Assembly (NCBI RefSeq): GCF_900187875.1 | Contig: NZ_FYEX01000001.1 | Location: 1,054,001-1,118,000 of the forward strand | DNA from: Polynucleobacter victoriensis | Lineage (GTDB): Bacteria > Pseudomonadota > Gammaproteobacteria > Burkholderiales > Burkholderiaceae | Reading direction: 5' to 3' | Length of the DNA stretch: 64,000 bases | Shown here: positions 52,803-61,626 of the stretch, piece by piece | Layout: each line of letters begins with the position of its first letter | Position numbering within the stretch: the first letter of the stretch is position 1 | Made by a program: the position numbers and the translations under genes | Notes under the pieces: model-generated | What the model was told of the DNA's origin: nothing | The model's database searches: none | Seen by the model: the letters and a program-made list of their open reading frames with translations, nothing else

Positions 52803-52940
52803 AATTAAATCCAATAAAAATCAATAAGTTATGTGTTTTTTTAGGTTTATAGCGTGTGTTTTAGGTAAAAATCCTTGAAAAAACTTTCCCGCATCCATCT
52901 CTGAGAAAGATTTTTTAAGGGGTTGATGTTGTAACTACCC

Positions 52941-52969
52941 TTGAAAAGGTGGGGTAGCGTCCTTATAAT
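52941..52969 (+). promoter_or_regulatory. Sigma-70 promoter of groES-groEL
   Basis: TTGAAA (52941-52946) and TATAAT (52964-52969) are separated by exactly 17 bp. The CIRCE element begins on the last base of the -10, so repressor and polymerase would compete. The transcript would carry a leader of about 110 nt. Confidence 0.9.
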
Positions 52970-52995
52970 TAGCACTCAACCAGTAAGAGTGCTAA
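52969..52995. promoter_or_regulatory. CIRCE element (HrcA operator)
   Basis: TTAGCACTC (52969-52977), nine spacer bases, and GAGTGCTAA (52987-52995) form a perfect CIRCE inverted repeat, the binding site of heat-shock repressor HrcA. No CTTGAAA/CCCCAT sigma-32 promoter with valid spacing was found in the same gap. Confidence 0.96.
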
Positions 52996-53084
52996 CAATC
53001 TGTTTGAACTACTTCTGGAAATTATAATTAATTATTTTTACTAACTGATAAGTTAATACTTACTAACATACTAAAGGAGTCTAT

Positions 53085-53375
53085 ATGAATCTACGCCCTT
53101 TACATGATCGTGTGATCATCAAGCGTTTAGACAATGAAACTAAAACAGCTTCAGGACTTGTGATTCCTGACACAGCAGCAGAGAAACCAGACCAAGGCGA
53201 AATTTTGGCTGTTGGTACAGGTAAAAAAGATGATTCTGGCAAGGTAATCCCTTTGGACGTCAAAGTGGGTGACCGTGTTTTGTTTGGCAAGTATGCAGGT
53301 CAAACAGTAAAAGTTGATGGCAATGAGCTTCTCGTGATGCGCGAAGAAGACATCATGGCTGTTGTTCAGAAGTAA
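53085..53375 (+). CDS. groES: Co-chaperonin GroES
   Basis: The 96-residue protein begins MNLRPLHDRVIIKRLD and contains the mobile loop KTASGLVIPDTAAEKPDQGEI and the end VMREEDIMAVVQ. It caps GroEL. The AAAGGAG ribosome site is at 53072-53078. groEL follows 28 bp later. Confidence 0.99.
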   Translation: MNLRPLHDRVIIKRLDNETKTASGLVIPDTAAEKPDQGEILAVGTGKKDDSGKVIPLDVKVGDRVLFGKYAGQTVKVDGNELLVMREEDIMAVVQK

Positions 53376-53403
53376 TTAATAAGAGACATCGAAAGGAATT
53401 CAA

Positions 53404-55053
53404 ATGGCAGCAAAAGAAGTATTTTTTGGTGACAGCGCTCGTACGCGCATGGTCGAAGGCGTTAACATTTTGGCTAACGCAGTTAAGGTAACTCTAGGCC
53501 CTAAAGGTCGTAACGTAGTTCTAGAGCGTTCATTTGGTGGCCCATTAGTAACAAAAGACGGTGTGTCTGTTGCTAAAGAGATTGAGCTTAAAGATAAGCT
53601 TCAAAACATGGGTGCACAAATGGTTAAAGAAGTTGCATCTAAAACAGCAGATAACGCTGGTGACGGTACAACAACTGCAACAGTATTAGCTCAATCAATC
53701 GTTCGTGAAGGCATGAAGTATGTAGTTGCCGGCCACAATCCAATGGATTTGAAGCGCGGTATCGACAAGGCAGTAACTGCAGCTATCGAAGAAATTACAA
53801 AGATTAGCAAGCCATGTACAACTACTAAAGAAATCGCTCAAGTTGGTTCTATTTCTGCAAACAGCGACTACAGCATTGGTGAGCGCATTGCAGAAGCGAT
53901 GGAAAAAGTAGGTAAAGAAGGCGTGATTACTGTTGAAGACGGTAAGTCATTGGCTGATGAGTTGGACGTTGTTGAAGGTATGCAATTTGACCGTGGCTAC
54001 TTGTCACCATACTTCATCAGCAATCCAGAGAAGCAAGTTGCTGTTTTGGAAAACCCATTCATCTTGTTGTTTGACAAGAAGATCAGCAACATTCGTGACT
54101 TGTTGCCTGTGCTTGAGCAAGTTGCTAAAGCAGGTCGTCCATTGTTGATCATTGCTGAAGATATTGAAGGCGAAGCATTAGCAACATTGGTTGTGAACAA
54201 TATCCGTGGCATTTTGAAAACTTGTGCAGTAAAGGCTCCAGGTTTTGGTGATCGTCGTAAAGCAATGCTTGAAGACATCGCTATCTTGACTGGTGGTCAA
54301 GTGATTGCTGAAGAAGTTGGTTTGACACTAGAAAAAGCAACTTTGCAAGATTTGGGTCAAGCTAAGCGTGTTGAAATTGGTAAAGAAAACACAACCATTA
54401 TTGATGGTGCTGGTGATGCTAAAAACATTGAGGCACGCGTTAAACAAATCCGTGCACAAATCGAAGAAGCTACAAGCGACTACGATCGTGAAAAACTACA
54501 AGAGCGTGTTGCTAAATTAGCAGGTGGTGTAGCAGTTCTTCGCGTTGGCGCAGCAACAGAAGTTGAAATGAAAGAAAAGAAAGCTCGCGTAGATGACGCA
54601 TTGCATGCTACTCGCGCTGCTGTTGAAGAAGGTATCGTTCCTGGTGGTGGCGTTGCTTTAGTTCGTGCTAAGCAAGCAATCACATCACTAAAAGGCGATA
54701 ACGCAGATCAAAATGCTGGTATTAGCATTGTGTTGCGCGCTATGGAAGAGCCACTACGAATCATCGTTTCTAACGCTGGTGATGAAGCAAGTGTTGTAGT
54801 TAATAACGTAGCAGCTGGTAAAGCTAACTATGGTTACAACGCTGCAAGTGGTGAGTACGGTGACATGGTTGAGATGGGTGTTATCGATCCAGCTAAAGTA
54901 ACTAAGACTGCTTTGGTAAATGCTGCTTCTGTGGCTGGTTTGTTGTTAACAACAGACTGCTCAGTTGTAGAAGCTCCAAAGGATGATGCTCCTGCAATGC
55001 CTGATATGGGCGGCGGTATGGGTGGCATGGGTGGTATGGGCGGTATGATGTAA
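53404..55053 (+). CDS. groEL: Chaperonin GroEL
   Basis: The 549-residue protein begins AAKEVFFGDSARTRMVEGVNIL and has the ATP loop DGVSVAKEIEL, the GDGTTTATVLAQ motif and the Gly/Met-rich C-terminal tail (MGGGMGGMGGMGGMM), all standard. It folds cytoplasmic proteins in its central cavity. HrcA-CIRCE control is inferred from the upstream operator. Confidence 0.99.
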   Translation: MAAKEVFFGDSARTRMVEGVNILANAVKVTLGPKGRNVVLERSFGGPLVTKDGVSVAKEIELKDKLQNMGAQMVKEVASKTADNAGDGTTTATVLAQSIVREGMKYVVAGHNPMDLKRGIDKAVTAAIEEITKISKPCTTTKEIAQVGSISANSDYSIGERIAEAMEKVGKEGVITVEDGKSLADELDVVEGMQFDRGYLSPYFISNPEKQVAVLENPFILLFDKKISNIRDLLPVLEQVAKAGRPLLIIAEDIEGEALATLVVNNIRGILKTCAVKAPGFGDRRKAMLEDIAILTGGQVIAEEVGLTLEKATLQDLGQAKRVEIGKENTTIIDGAGDAKNIEARVKQIRAQIEEATSDYDREKLQERVAKLAGGVAVLRVGAATEVEMKEKKARVDDALHATRAAVEEGIVPGGGVALVRAKQAITSLKGDNADQNAGISIVLRAMEEPLRIIVSNAGDEASVVVNNVAAGKANYGYNAASGEYGDMVEMGVIDPAKVTKTALVNAASVAGLLLTTDCSVVEAPKDDAPAMPDMGGGMGGMGGMGGMM

Positions 55054-55072
55054 TTTGAGTCCATACTCAATA

Positions 55073-55097
55073 AAAGGGCGCCGCAAGGCGCCTTTTT
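55073..55097 (+). terminator. Rho-independent terminator after groEL
   Basis: GGCGCC and GGCGCC arms with a GCAA tetraloop are flanked by an A-run and followed by TTTTT at 55093-55097. Confidence 0.92.
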
Positions 55098-55269
55098 ATT
55101 GGCCATCACTTTGATGTTTGTGTTTTTGTCCTCTCGTGACTAATGCGTTTTTGCGGCTCTTGATTAATTTTGTAGATTTCTTTTGACCGTATGCATTTGG
55201 AGATATACCCGCAGTTAAAAGGGCATGCCTTTTAATTTGTGAGATTGATAAGCGTTTTTTAATATTCAT
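55096..55269 (-). CDS. Small basic protein of unknown function
   Basis: This 57-residue frame (ATG at 55269; an upstream start at 55287 is possible) has very high Lys/Arg/His content, with the segments SQIKRHALLTAGISPNAYGQ and STKLIKSRKNALVTRGQ and a hydrophilic His-rich tail. It looks like a small nucleic-acid-binding protein, but no family was recognised. The region lies between two terminators, with its 3' end at the groEL terminator. It could also be non-coding. Confidence 0.45.
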   Translation of the reverse strand: MNIKKRLSISQIKRHALLTAGISPNAYGQKKSTKLIKSRKNALVTRGQKHKHQSDGQ

Positions 55270-55302
55270 GTGATGACTATACGTCAATCAATTTATGGGC
55301 AC

Positions 55303-55330
55303 AAAAAAACCACTCCGTAGAGTGGTTTTT
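55303..55330. terminator. Terminator after pntB (works in both directions)
   Basis: AAAAACCACTC (55305-55315), loop CGTA and GAGTGGTTTTT (55320-55330) form a strong hairpin with T-runs on both strands. It lies 33 bp after the pntB stop. Confidence 0.92.
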
Positions 55331-55363
55331 AAGTTAGTAAAGATTCATTGAATCACTACGTTA

Positions 55364-56806
55364 TTACTCAACAGCTTTGACCATGTCTTCAATAACTTTC
55401 TTCGCATCACCGAAGACCATCATTGTCTTGTCCATGTAGAACAACTCGTTATCCAGACCAGCGTAACCAGATGCCATTGAACGTTTGTTAACAATCACTG
55501 TCTTAGCTTTGTATGCTTCTAGAATTGGCATGCCAAAGATTGGGCTGCCTGGCGTTCTAGCTGCTGGGTTAACAACGTCATTGGCGCCGAGGATAAGCAC
55601 AACGTCAGCTTGACCAAATTCGCTATTGATGTCTTCCATTTCGAATACTTGATCGTATGGAACTTCAGCTTCAGCTAAAAGAACGTTCATGTGGCCAGGC
55701 ATACGGCCAGCCACTGGGTGAATCGCATATTTAACTGTAACGCCAGCGTGAGTTAACTTCTCTGTTAATTCTTTTAGGGCATGCTGTGCGCGAGCAACTG
55801 CCAGGCCATAACCTGGAACGATGATGACTGTTTCAGCATTAGTCATTAAGAACGCAGCATCATCAGCAGAGCCTGACTTAACGTTACGTTGTTCTTGCGA
55901 GCCACCAGCAGCACCTGCTGCAGCATCACCACCAAAACCACCAAGAATCACGTTGAAGAATGAACGGTTCATCGCCTTGCACATGATGTAAGACAAGATG
56001 GCACCAGAAGAGCCAACTAATGAACCTGCCACAATCAACATGGAGTTGTTTAATGAGAAACCAATACCTGCTGCAGCCCAGCCAGAGTATGAGTTCAACA
56101 TTGAAACCACCACCGGCATATCAGCACCGCCAATTGGGATGATGATTAGCACGCCAAGAATAAAAGCTACCACTGTCATCACAACAAAGTAGTTCCATGC
56201 TGGCTCAGCGCCTGGTGCAATCGCAAACATCACACCACTACCAACCATCACAATCGCTAACGCTAGGTTAAGCATATGTTGGCCAGGGAATGTTACTGGT
56301 GCACCTTGGAATAAGCGGAATTTGTATTTGCCAGATAGTTTGCCAAACGCAATCACAGATCCTGAGAAAGTAATGGCGCCAACAAATGTACCGATGAATA
56401 GTTCAAGACGATTGCCCAAAGGAATAGGCTGTCCTGCTGCAACAATACCAAAAGCATTTGGCTCTGCAACAGCGGCAACAGCAATACACACAGCCGCTAA
56501 ACCAATCATGCTGTGCATGAAAGCTACTAGCTCAGGCATTTTTGTCATCTCAACACGTTTGGCCATGATGGCACCAGCGCCGCCGCCAATGACCAAGCCT
56601 GCTAGTACATAAGTCATGCCAGTAACAGCAGACTCTTGCGCAAGCATCATCACTAGACCAACTGTAGTGGCAATAGCAATTGCCATACCAGTCATGCCAA
56701 ATAAATTACCTTTAATTGATGTGGTCGGATGAGATAAGCCTTTAAGGGCTTGAATAAAACAGATAGAAGCTACTAAATAGAGCAGCGTGACAAGATTTAA
56801 GCTCAT
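55364..56806 (-). CDS. pntB: NAD(P) transhydrogenase subunit beta
   Basis: The 480-residue protein has about eight to nine N-terminal membrane segments and a C-terminal NADP(H)-binding domain with VIIVPGYGLAVARAQH, HPVAGRMPGHMNVLLAEA and LILGANDVVNPAAR. It couples proton entry to NADPH formation. It overlaps pntA2 by 4 bp. Confidence 0.97.
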   Translation of the reverse strand: MSLNLVTLLYLVASICFIQALKGLSHPTTSIKGNLFGMTGMAIAIATTVGLVMMLAQESAVTGMTYVLAGLVIGGGAGAIMAKRVEMTKMPELVAFMHSMIGLAAVCIAVAAVAEPNAFGIVAAGQPIPLGNRLELFIGTFVGAITFSGSVIAFGKLSGKYKFRLFQGAPVTFPGQHMLNLALAIVMVGSGVMFAIAPGAEPAWNYFVVMTVVAFILGVLIIIPIGGADMPVVVSMLNSYSGWAAAGIGFSLNNSMLIVAGSLVGSSGAILSYIMCKAMNRSFFNVILGGFGGDAAAGAAGGSQEQRNVKSGSADDAAFLMTNAETVIIVPGYGLAVARAQHALKELTEKLTHAGVTVKYAIHPVAGRMPGHMNVLLAEAEVPYDQVFEMEDINSEFGQADVVLILGANDVVNPAARTPGSPIFGMPILEAYKAKTVIVNKRSMASGYAGLDNELFYMDKTMMVFGDAKKVIEDMVKAVE

Positions 56807-57117
56807 GCTGTTTCTCCCTTAGCTTTTTTATCTTTTTTCTTAAACATTTCTAGCATGCGTCTTGTAACCAAGAAGCCGCCGAATACGTTCACAGCAGCAA
56901 GCGCTACAGCAATCGTACCCATTGATTTGCCAAGAGCACCTTCTGTTAGTGCAGCAGCTAGCATGGCACCAACGATGATGATGGCGGAAATAGCATTGGT
57001 CACAGCCATTAGAGGTGTGTGTAATGCAGGGGTAACGTTCCAAACAACGTGATAACCAACATAAATGGCTAAAACGAAGATGATTAAGTTATATATAGTT
57101 GGGCTGATCATGTCCAT
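56803..57117 (-). CDS. pntAB: NAD(P) transhydrogenase subunit alpha, part 2 (membrane)
   Basis: The 104-residue protein has three membrane helices (YNLIIFVLAIYVGYHVVWNV, AISAIIIVGAMLAAAL, TIAVALAAVNVFGGFLVTRRML) and a Lys-rich tail. It equals the C-terminal membrane part of E. coli PntA, encoded separately here. It lies 22 bp after part 1. Confidence 0.95.
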   Translation of the reverse strand: MDMISPTIYNLIIFVLAIYVGYHVVWNVTPALHTPLMAVTNAISAIIIVGAMLAAALTEGALGKSMGTIAVALAAVNVFGGFLVTRRMLEMFKKKDKKAKGETA

Positions 57118-57139
57118 GATTTTTTCCTTTTAATTCTTC

Positions 57140-58273
57140 TTATGCGTTCTGGCGAAGAACTTGACCACTTTGACACATCAAGCAAGCTGTAACGATGTCG
57201 TCATCAGTAGGGATCGCCAATTTGGCTTCCTTATCAATGATCAGTTTCATGAAGTCTAATAAGTTGCGTGCATAAAGAGCTGAGGCATCTGCAGCAACCA
57301 TGCTAGCTAAATTGGTGTAACCAACGAGTTTTACGCCGTGTTTTGTCACCACTTTATCTGCTTCTGTCAGTGGACAGTTGCCGCCGCCGTTCTCACCTTT
57401 GCCAGCAGCCAAGTCAATGACTACAGAACCAGGTTTCATTTGAGAAACTGTTTCAGAATGCAACAGTGTTGGCGCTTTACGACCCGGAATTAAGGCTGTT
57501 GCAATCACAATATCAGCTTGTTTTGCACGCTCAGCTACTAAAGCAGCTTGTCTTTGCATCCAAGAAGCTGGCATTGGACGAGCATAACCGCCAACACCTT
57601 GAGCGATTTCACGCTCTTCTTCTGTCTCGTAAGGCACGTCAACAAACTTAGCACCTAATGACTCAATTTGTTCTTTAGCAGCAGGACGAACATCAGATGC
57701 TTCAATCACCGCGCCAAGACGTTTTGCTGTGGCGATGGCTTGAAGACCTGCAACACCTGCACCCAAAATTAATACGCGAGCAGCTTTAACGGTACCAGCT
57801 GCAGTCATCAACATTGGCATAAAGCGTTGGTATTCATTTGCTGCAACCATCACAGCTTTGTATCCAGCAATATTTGCTTGTGAAGATAGCACGTCTAGGC
57901 TCTGAGCCCTTGTGGTTCTTGGGGCTGCCTCTAGTGCAAAGGCTGTAATGCCTTTAGCAGCCATCGCTGCATTATTGCTGTTATCAAATGGATCTAACAT
58001 GCCAAGTAAAACAGCATTAGTATTCATTTGAGCTAATTCGTTGGAGTCTGGTGCACGAACTTTTAATACTAGTTCAGCACCAAGTGCATCAGCAGCAGAA
58101 CCAATAGTTGCACCTACAGCTTCATAAGCTGAATCAGGTTGGCTACTTGCTAGACCAGCATTACTTTGAACTATGACTGTGTGACCTTGGCTAATGAATT
58201 TCTTCACAGTTTCAGGTGTTGCAGCAACGCGCGTTTCATTCGCCCGCGTTTCTAAGGGCACGCCAATGCGCAT
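57140..58273 (-). CDS. pntAA: NAD(P) transhydrogenase subunit alpha, part 1 (NAD binding)
   Basis: The 377-residue soluble protein begins MRIGVPLETRANETRVAATPETV and has the Rossmann motif VLILGAGVAGLQAIATAKRLGA and VIDLAAGKGENGGGN. It is the dI domain that binds NAD(H). The pntAA-pntAB-pntB three-gene form is common outside the enterics. Confidence 0.97.
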   Translation of the reverse strand: MRIGVPLETRANETRVAATPETVKKFISQGHTVIVQSNAGLASSQPDSAYEAVGATIGSAADALGAELVLKVRAPDSNELAQMNTNAVLLGMLDPFDNSNNAAMAAKGITAFALEAAPRTTRAQSLDVLSSQANIAGYKAVMVAANEYQRFMPMLMTAAGTVKAARVLILGAGVAGLQAIATAKRLGAVIEASDVRPAAKEQIESLGAKFVDVPYETEEEREIAQGVGGYARPMPASWMQRQAALVAERAKQADIVIATALIPGRKAPTLLHSETVSQMKPGSVVIDLAAGKGENGGGNCPLTEADKVVTKHGVKLVGYTNLASMVAADASALYARNLLDFMKLIIDKEAKLAIPTDDDIVTACLMCQSGQVLRQNA

Positions 58274-58418
58274 GGGTTTCTCCCTGTTGTTATATAAAAG
58301 TTTAAGATTACCCTAAATTAGGGATATTTCTAAGCGGATAAAACCCGAATTTTAGAGTTTTTTTACCTAATTTAGCTGTTTTAGCTAGCTATAATTTGCA
58401 ACTTCGATCTCAATTTTT

Positions 58419-59543
58419 ATGACTTTCCCTGCTTTTGACACTAGTTTTTTAGATGCCGCACCCGTATTGCCTCCGGCAACGGTAGTGATTGGCATGTCCG
58501 GTGGTGTCGACTCATCTGTTGCAGCTTGGATTTTGAAACAGCAGGGTTACAAAGTCATTGGTCTATTCATGAAAAATTGGGAAGACGATGACAACAGCGA
58601 ATATTGTTCTTCGCGACAAGATTGGTTAGATGTTGTCTCTGTAGCAGATTTAATTGGTATTGATGTGGAAGCAGTTAATTTTGCTTCTGAATATAAAGAT
58701 CGAGTCTTTGCGGAATTTTTAAGAGAATATTCAGCTGGCCGAACACCAAACCCAGATGTTTTGTGTAATGCTGAAATTAAATTCAAAGCATTTTTAGATC
58801 ATGCGATGAGTTTGGGTGCTGAGGCGATTGCTACTGGTCACTATGCTAAAACTGCCAGAGTTGGCAATGAAGTTCATTTGCTAAAGGCAATTGATGAGAC
58901 TAAAGATCAAAGCTATTTTTTGTATCGCTTAAATCAGCAGCAGTTAAAGCATGTCATTTTTCCTTTGGGCGGGATTAGGAAAACAGTGATTCGCGAAATT
59001 GCTCAAAAAATTGGTTTACCTAATGCAGCCAAGAAAGACTCAACAGGAATTTGTTTTATTGGTGAGAGACCATTTAGAGAGTTTTTAAATCGTTACTTAC
59101 CCAATAAGCCTGGTCCGATTAAAACTGAGGATGGCAAAACGGTTGGCGAACACGTTGGCTTGGCGTTCTATACCCTGGGTCAGCGCAAAGGTATTGGCAT
59201 GGGCGGTAGTAAAGATGGCACGGGCGATCCTTGGTTTGTTGCCAAGAAGGATATTCAGAGTAACACCTTGTATATCGTTCAAGGACATGAACATCCTTGG
59301 TTATTAAACCCATTGTTAAGTGCGTCACAAATTAGTTGGACATCTGATATTGCCCCTACTCTAGGAGCTTACTCAGCTAAAACAAGATACAGACAAGTTG
59401 ATGCGCCATGCCAACTAACAGCTTTAACTGAAGATTTATTTACGCTTAATTTTGATGAAGCTCAGTGGGCTGTAACGCCTGGGCAGTCAGCCGTTATTTA
59501 TAACGGTGACCGTTGCCTAGGCGGCGGCATTATTACCAATTAA
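58419..59543 (+). CDS. mnmA: tRNA-specific 2-thiouridylase MnmA
   Basis: The 374-residue protein has the PP-loop GMSGGVDSSVAAWIL, catalytic Cys in NPDVLCNAEIKF and second Cys in KDSTGICFIGER. It thiolates wobble uridine 34 of Lys, Glu and Gln tRNAs. A TATAAT at 58390-58395 may be its -10, with no clear -35. It runs toward gst with a 12-bp gap. Confidence 0.97.
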   Translation: MTFPAFDTSFLDAAPVLPPATVVIGMSGGVDSSVAAWILKQQGYKVIGLFMKNWEDDDNSEYCSSRQDWLDVVSVADLIGIDVEAVNFASEYKDRVFAEFLREYSAGRTPNPDVLCNAEIKFKAFLDHAMSLGAEAIATGHYAKTARVGNEVHLLKAIDETKDQSYFLYRLNQQQLKHVIFPLGGIRKTVIREIAQKIGLPNAAKKDSTGICFIGERPFREFLNRYLPNKPGPIKTEDGKTVGEHVGLAFYTLGQRKGIGMGGSKDGTGDPWFVAKKDIQSNTLYIVQGHEHPWLLNPLLSASQISWTSDIAPTLGAYSAKTRYRQVDAPCQLTALTEDLFTLNFDEAQWAVTPGQSAVIYNGDRCLGGGIITN

Positions 59544-59555
59544 CAGCTAATATTT

Positions 59556-60167
59556 TTACTGAGGCGGATTTGTCTGTATGAAAGACGGGCGCTTCATAAG
59601 CTTTTGATAAAGCTTATCTAAATTAGGGTAGCTGGCTTGCCATTTGATATTTGGAAAGCGAAACAATAAATAGCCCAAAGCACAGCCAACTGCGATATCA
59701 GCTAAGCTCATTTGGTTGCCAAAGCACCACTCGTGATCGTTTAAGCCATCAGACATGGCTTTTAGGCCGTGGTTAATTTTATCGAGTTGGCGATCAATCC
59801 ATGGTTGACTCGCTTGATTGCCTGGATGCCAGGTTGGCTCTAGCCTTACAAGTAAGGCTGCATCAACAATCCCATCAGCCAGTGCCTCCCAGGTTTTGAC
59901 TGCTGCCCTATCTTTGCCTGTTGGCGGAATTAATTTATTAACGGGGCTTAGCGTATCAGCGTATTCAACAATCACGCGTGAATCAAACATGGCTCCGCCA
60001 TCATCCATGACTAGGCACGGCACCTTGCCTAGGGGGTTTGATGAAGTGATTTCTGATGTTTTTGACCAAACATCTTCAACAACTAAAGGCACTTCAATCT
60101 TTTTTTCAGTAAAGACAATCAAAGTCTTTCTGACGTATGGGCTAGTGAGGGATCCAATTAATTTCAT
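59556..60167 (-). CDS. Glutathione S-transferase family protein
   Basis: The 203-residue protein has an N-terminal thioredoxin-fold domain (MKLIGSLTSPYVRKTLIVF, NPLGKVPCLVMDDG, DSRVIVEYAD) and a C-terminal helical domain (NQMSLADIAVGCALGYL). It resembles the YibF-type GSTs. The substrate is unknown. It is divergent from purB. Confidence 0.92.
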   Translation of the reverse strand: MKLIGSLTSPYVRKTLIVFTEKKIEVPLVVEDVWSKTSEITSSNPLGKVPCLVMDDGGAMFDSRVIVEYADTLSPVNKLIPPTGKDRAAVKTWEALADGIVDAALLVRLEPTWHPGNQASQPWIDRQLDKINHGLKAMSDGLNDHEWCFGNQMSLADIAVGCALGYLLFRFPNIKWQASYPNLDKLYQKLMKRPSFIQTNPPQ

Positions 60168-60246
60168 GTCATTAGTATAGCTATTTAGGGAAGTTCGTCT
60201 AGAACGACTAAAATCATGTTTTAAGCGATTTTTTTAGGATTTAGCT

Positions 60247-61626
60247 GTGACTACTCAATTATCAACATTAAGTGCCTTATCCCCATTAGACGGTCGTTAT
60301 GCAGGTAAAACTGATGGTTTGCGCCCATGGTTATCTGAAGCGGCATTTATGCGCCAGCGTGTTCAAGTTGAAGTTCATTGGTTAATTGCCTTATCTCAAG
60401 CAAAGTTACCTGATTTTCCTAGTTTTAGCGCAGCTGCTGAAGCGGTTTTATTAAAGCTTGTGGCCGATTTCTCAGATGCTGATGCACAAAGAATTAAAGC
60501 CATTGAGGCTGTCACAAATCATGACGTTAAAGCAGTTGAGTATTGGATGAAGGAAAAGGTTGCTGGTCACGCTGAGTTAGAAAAAGCGAGTGAGTTCATT
60601 CATTTTGCGTGCACTTCAGAGGACATCAACAATACTTCACATGGCTTAATGCTCAAAGGCGCTCGAGAAGAAGTAATCTTGCCTAAGTTAAAAGAAGTTT
60701 TAGCTTCATTAACTAATTTAGCTGTTTTAAATGCTGATATCCCTATGCTATCTAGAACGCATGGTCAGCCTGCATCGCCAACGACTTTAGGCAAAGAAAT
60801 GGCTAACGTGGCGATGCGTTTAGAGCGCGCGATACGCAATATTGAGAATGTGCCTTTGTTAGGAAAAATGAATGGTGCTGTAGGTAACTACAACGCGCAT
60901 TTGTCGGCTTACCCAGATGTTGATTGGGAGAGCTTTTCTAAAGAGGTGGTTGAGAAGCGTTTAGGTCTTCAATTTAATCCATATACGATTCAAATTGAGC
61001 CGCATGATTACATGGCTGAGTTGTTTGATGCAGTTGCTAGAGCCAATACGATCTTGCTTGATTTGAATAGAGATATTTGGGGTTACATTTCTGTAGGTTA
61101 TTTCAAGCAAAAAACTAAAGCTGGTGAGATTGGCTCATCAACAATGCCTCACAAAGTAAATCCAATTGACTTTGAGAACTCAGAGGGTAATTTAGGCATT
61201 GCCAATGCTTTGTTAAAGCATTTGTCAGAGAAGTTGCCTGTATCTCGTTGGCAGCGCGATTTAACTGATTCAACTGTTTTACGTAACCTAGGTACTGCTC
61301 TAGGACATAGCTTATTGGCTTATGACAGTGTTTTGAGAGGTTTGGGTAAATTGGAAACCAATCCAACTCGTTTGGCTGAAGACTTGGATAACTGTTGGGA
61401 AGTTTTGGCTGAACCGGTTCAAACCGTGATGCGTCGTTATGGTGTTCCTAACCCTTACGAACAATTAAAAGAATTAACACGCGGTAAGGGAATTACACCT
61501 GAAGGTCTTAAGACGTTCATTCAAGGTCTTGCAATACCTGATGACGCAAAACAGTCTCTATTAAAAATGACGCCCGCTTCATACATTGGTAAAGCTATTG
61601 AGCTTGCTAAGCGTTTGAAAAAATAA
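60247..61626 (+). CDS. purB: Adenylosuccinate lyase
   Basis: The 459-residue lyase starts with GTG and shows LSALSPLDGRYAGK, ACTSEDINNTSHGLML, the SRTHGQPASPTTLGKEM loop and the signature GEIGSSTMPHKVNPIDFEN. It acts twice in purine synthesis. Its stop codon overlaps the waaA start in a TAATG. Confidence 0.98.
   Translation: MTTQLSTLSALSPLDGRYAGKTDGLRPWLSEAAFMRQRVQVEVHWLIALSQAKLPDFPSFSAAAEAVLLKLVADFSDADAQRIKAIEAVTNHDVKAVEYWMKEKVAGHAELEKASEFIHFACTSEDINNTSHGLMLKGAREEVILPKLKEVLASLTNLAVLNADIPMLSRTHGQPASPTTLGKEMANVAMRLERAIRNIENVPLLGKMNGAVGNYNAHLSAYPDVDWESFSKEVVEKRLGLQFNPYTIQIEPHDYMAELFDAVARANTILLDLNRDIWGYISVGYFKQKTKAGEIGSSTMPHKVNPIDFENSEGNLGIANALLKHLSEKLPVSRWQRDLTDSTVLRNLGTALGHSLLAYDSVLRGLGKLETNPTRLAEDLDNCWEVLAEPVQTVMRRYGVPNPYEQLKELTRGKGITPEGLKTFIQGLAIPDDAKQSLLKMTPASYIGKAIELAKRLKK

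Noticed and set aside
52865..52900. Possible sigma-32 promoter (CTTGAAA followed by CCCGCAT) upstream of groES
   Set aside because: The spacer is only about 7 bases, too short, and a perfect sigma-70/CIRCE promoter lies downstream.
60204..60219. Near-palindrome around TCTAGA upstream of purB
   Set aside because: The arms are imperfect and short, so chance cannot be excluded.
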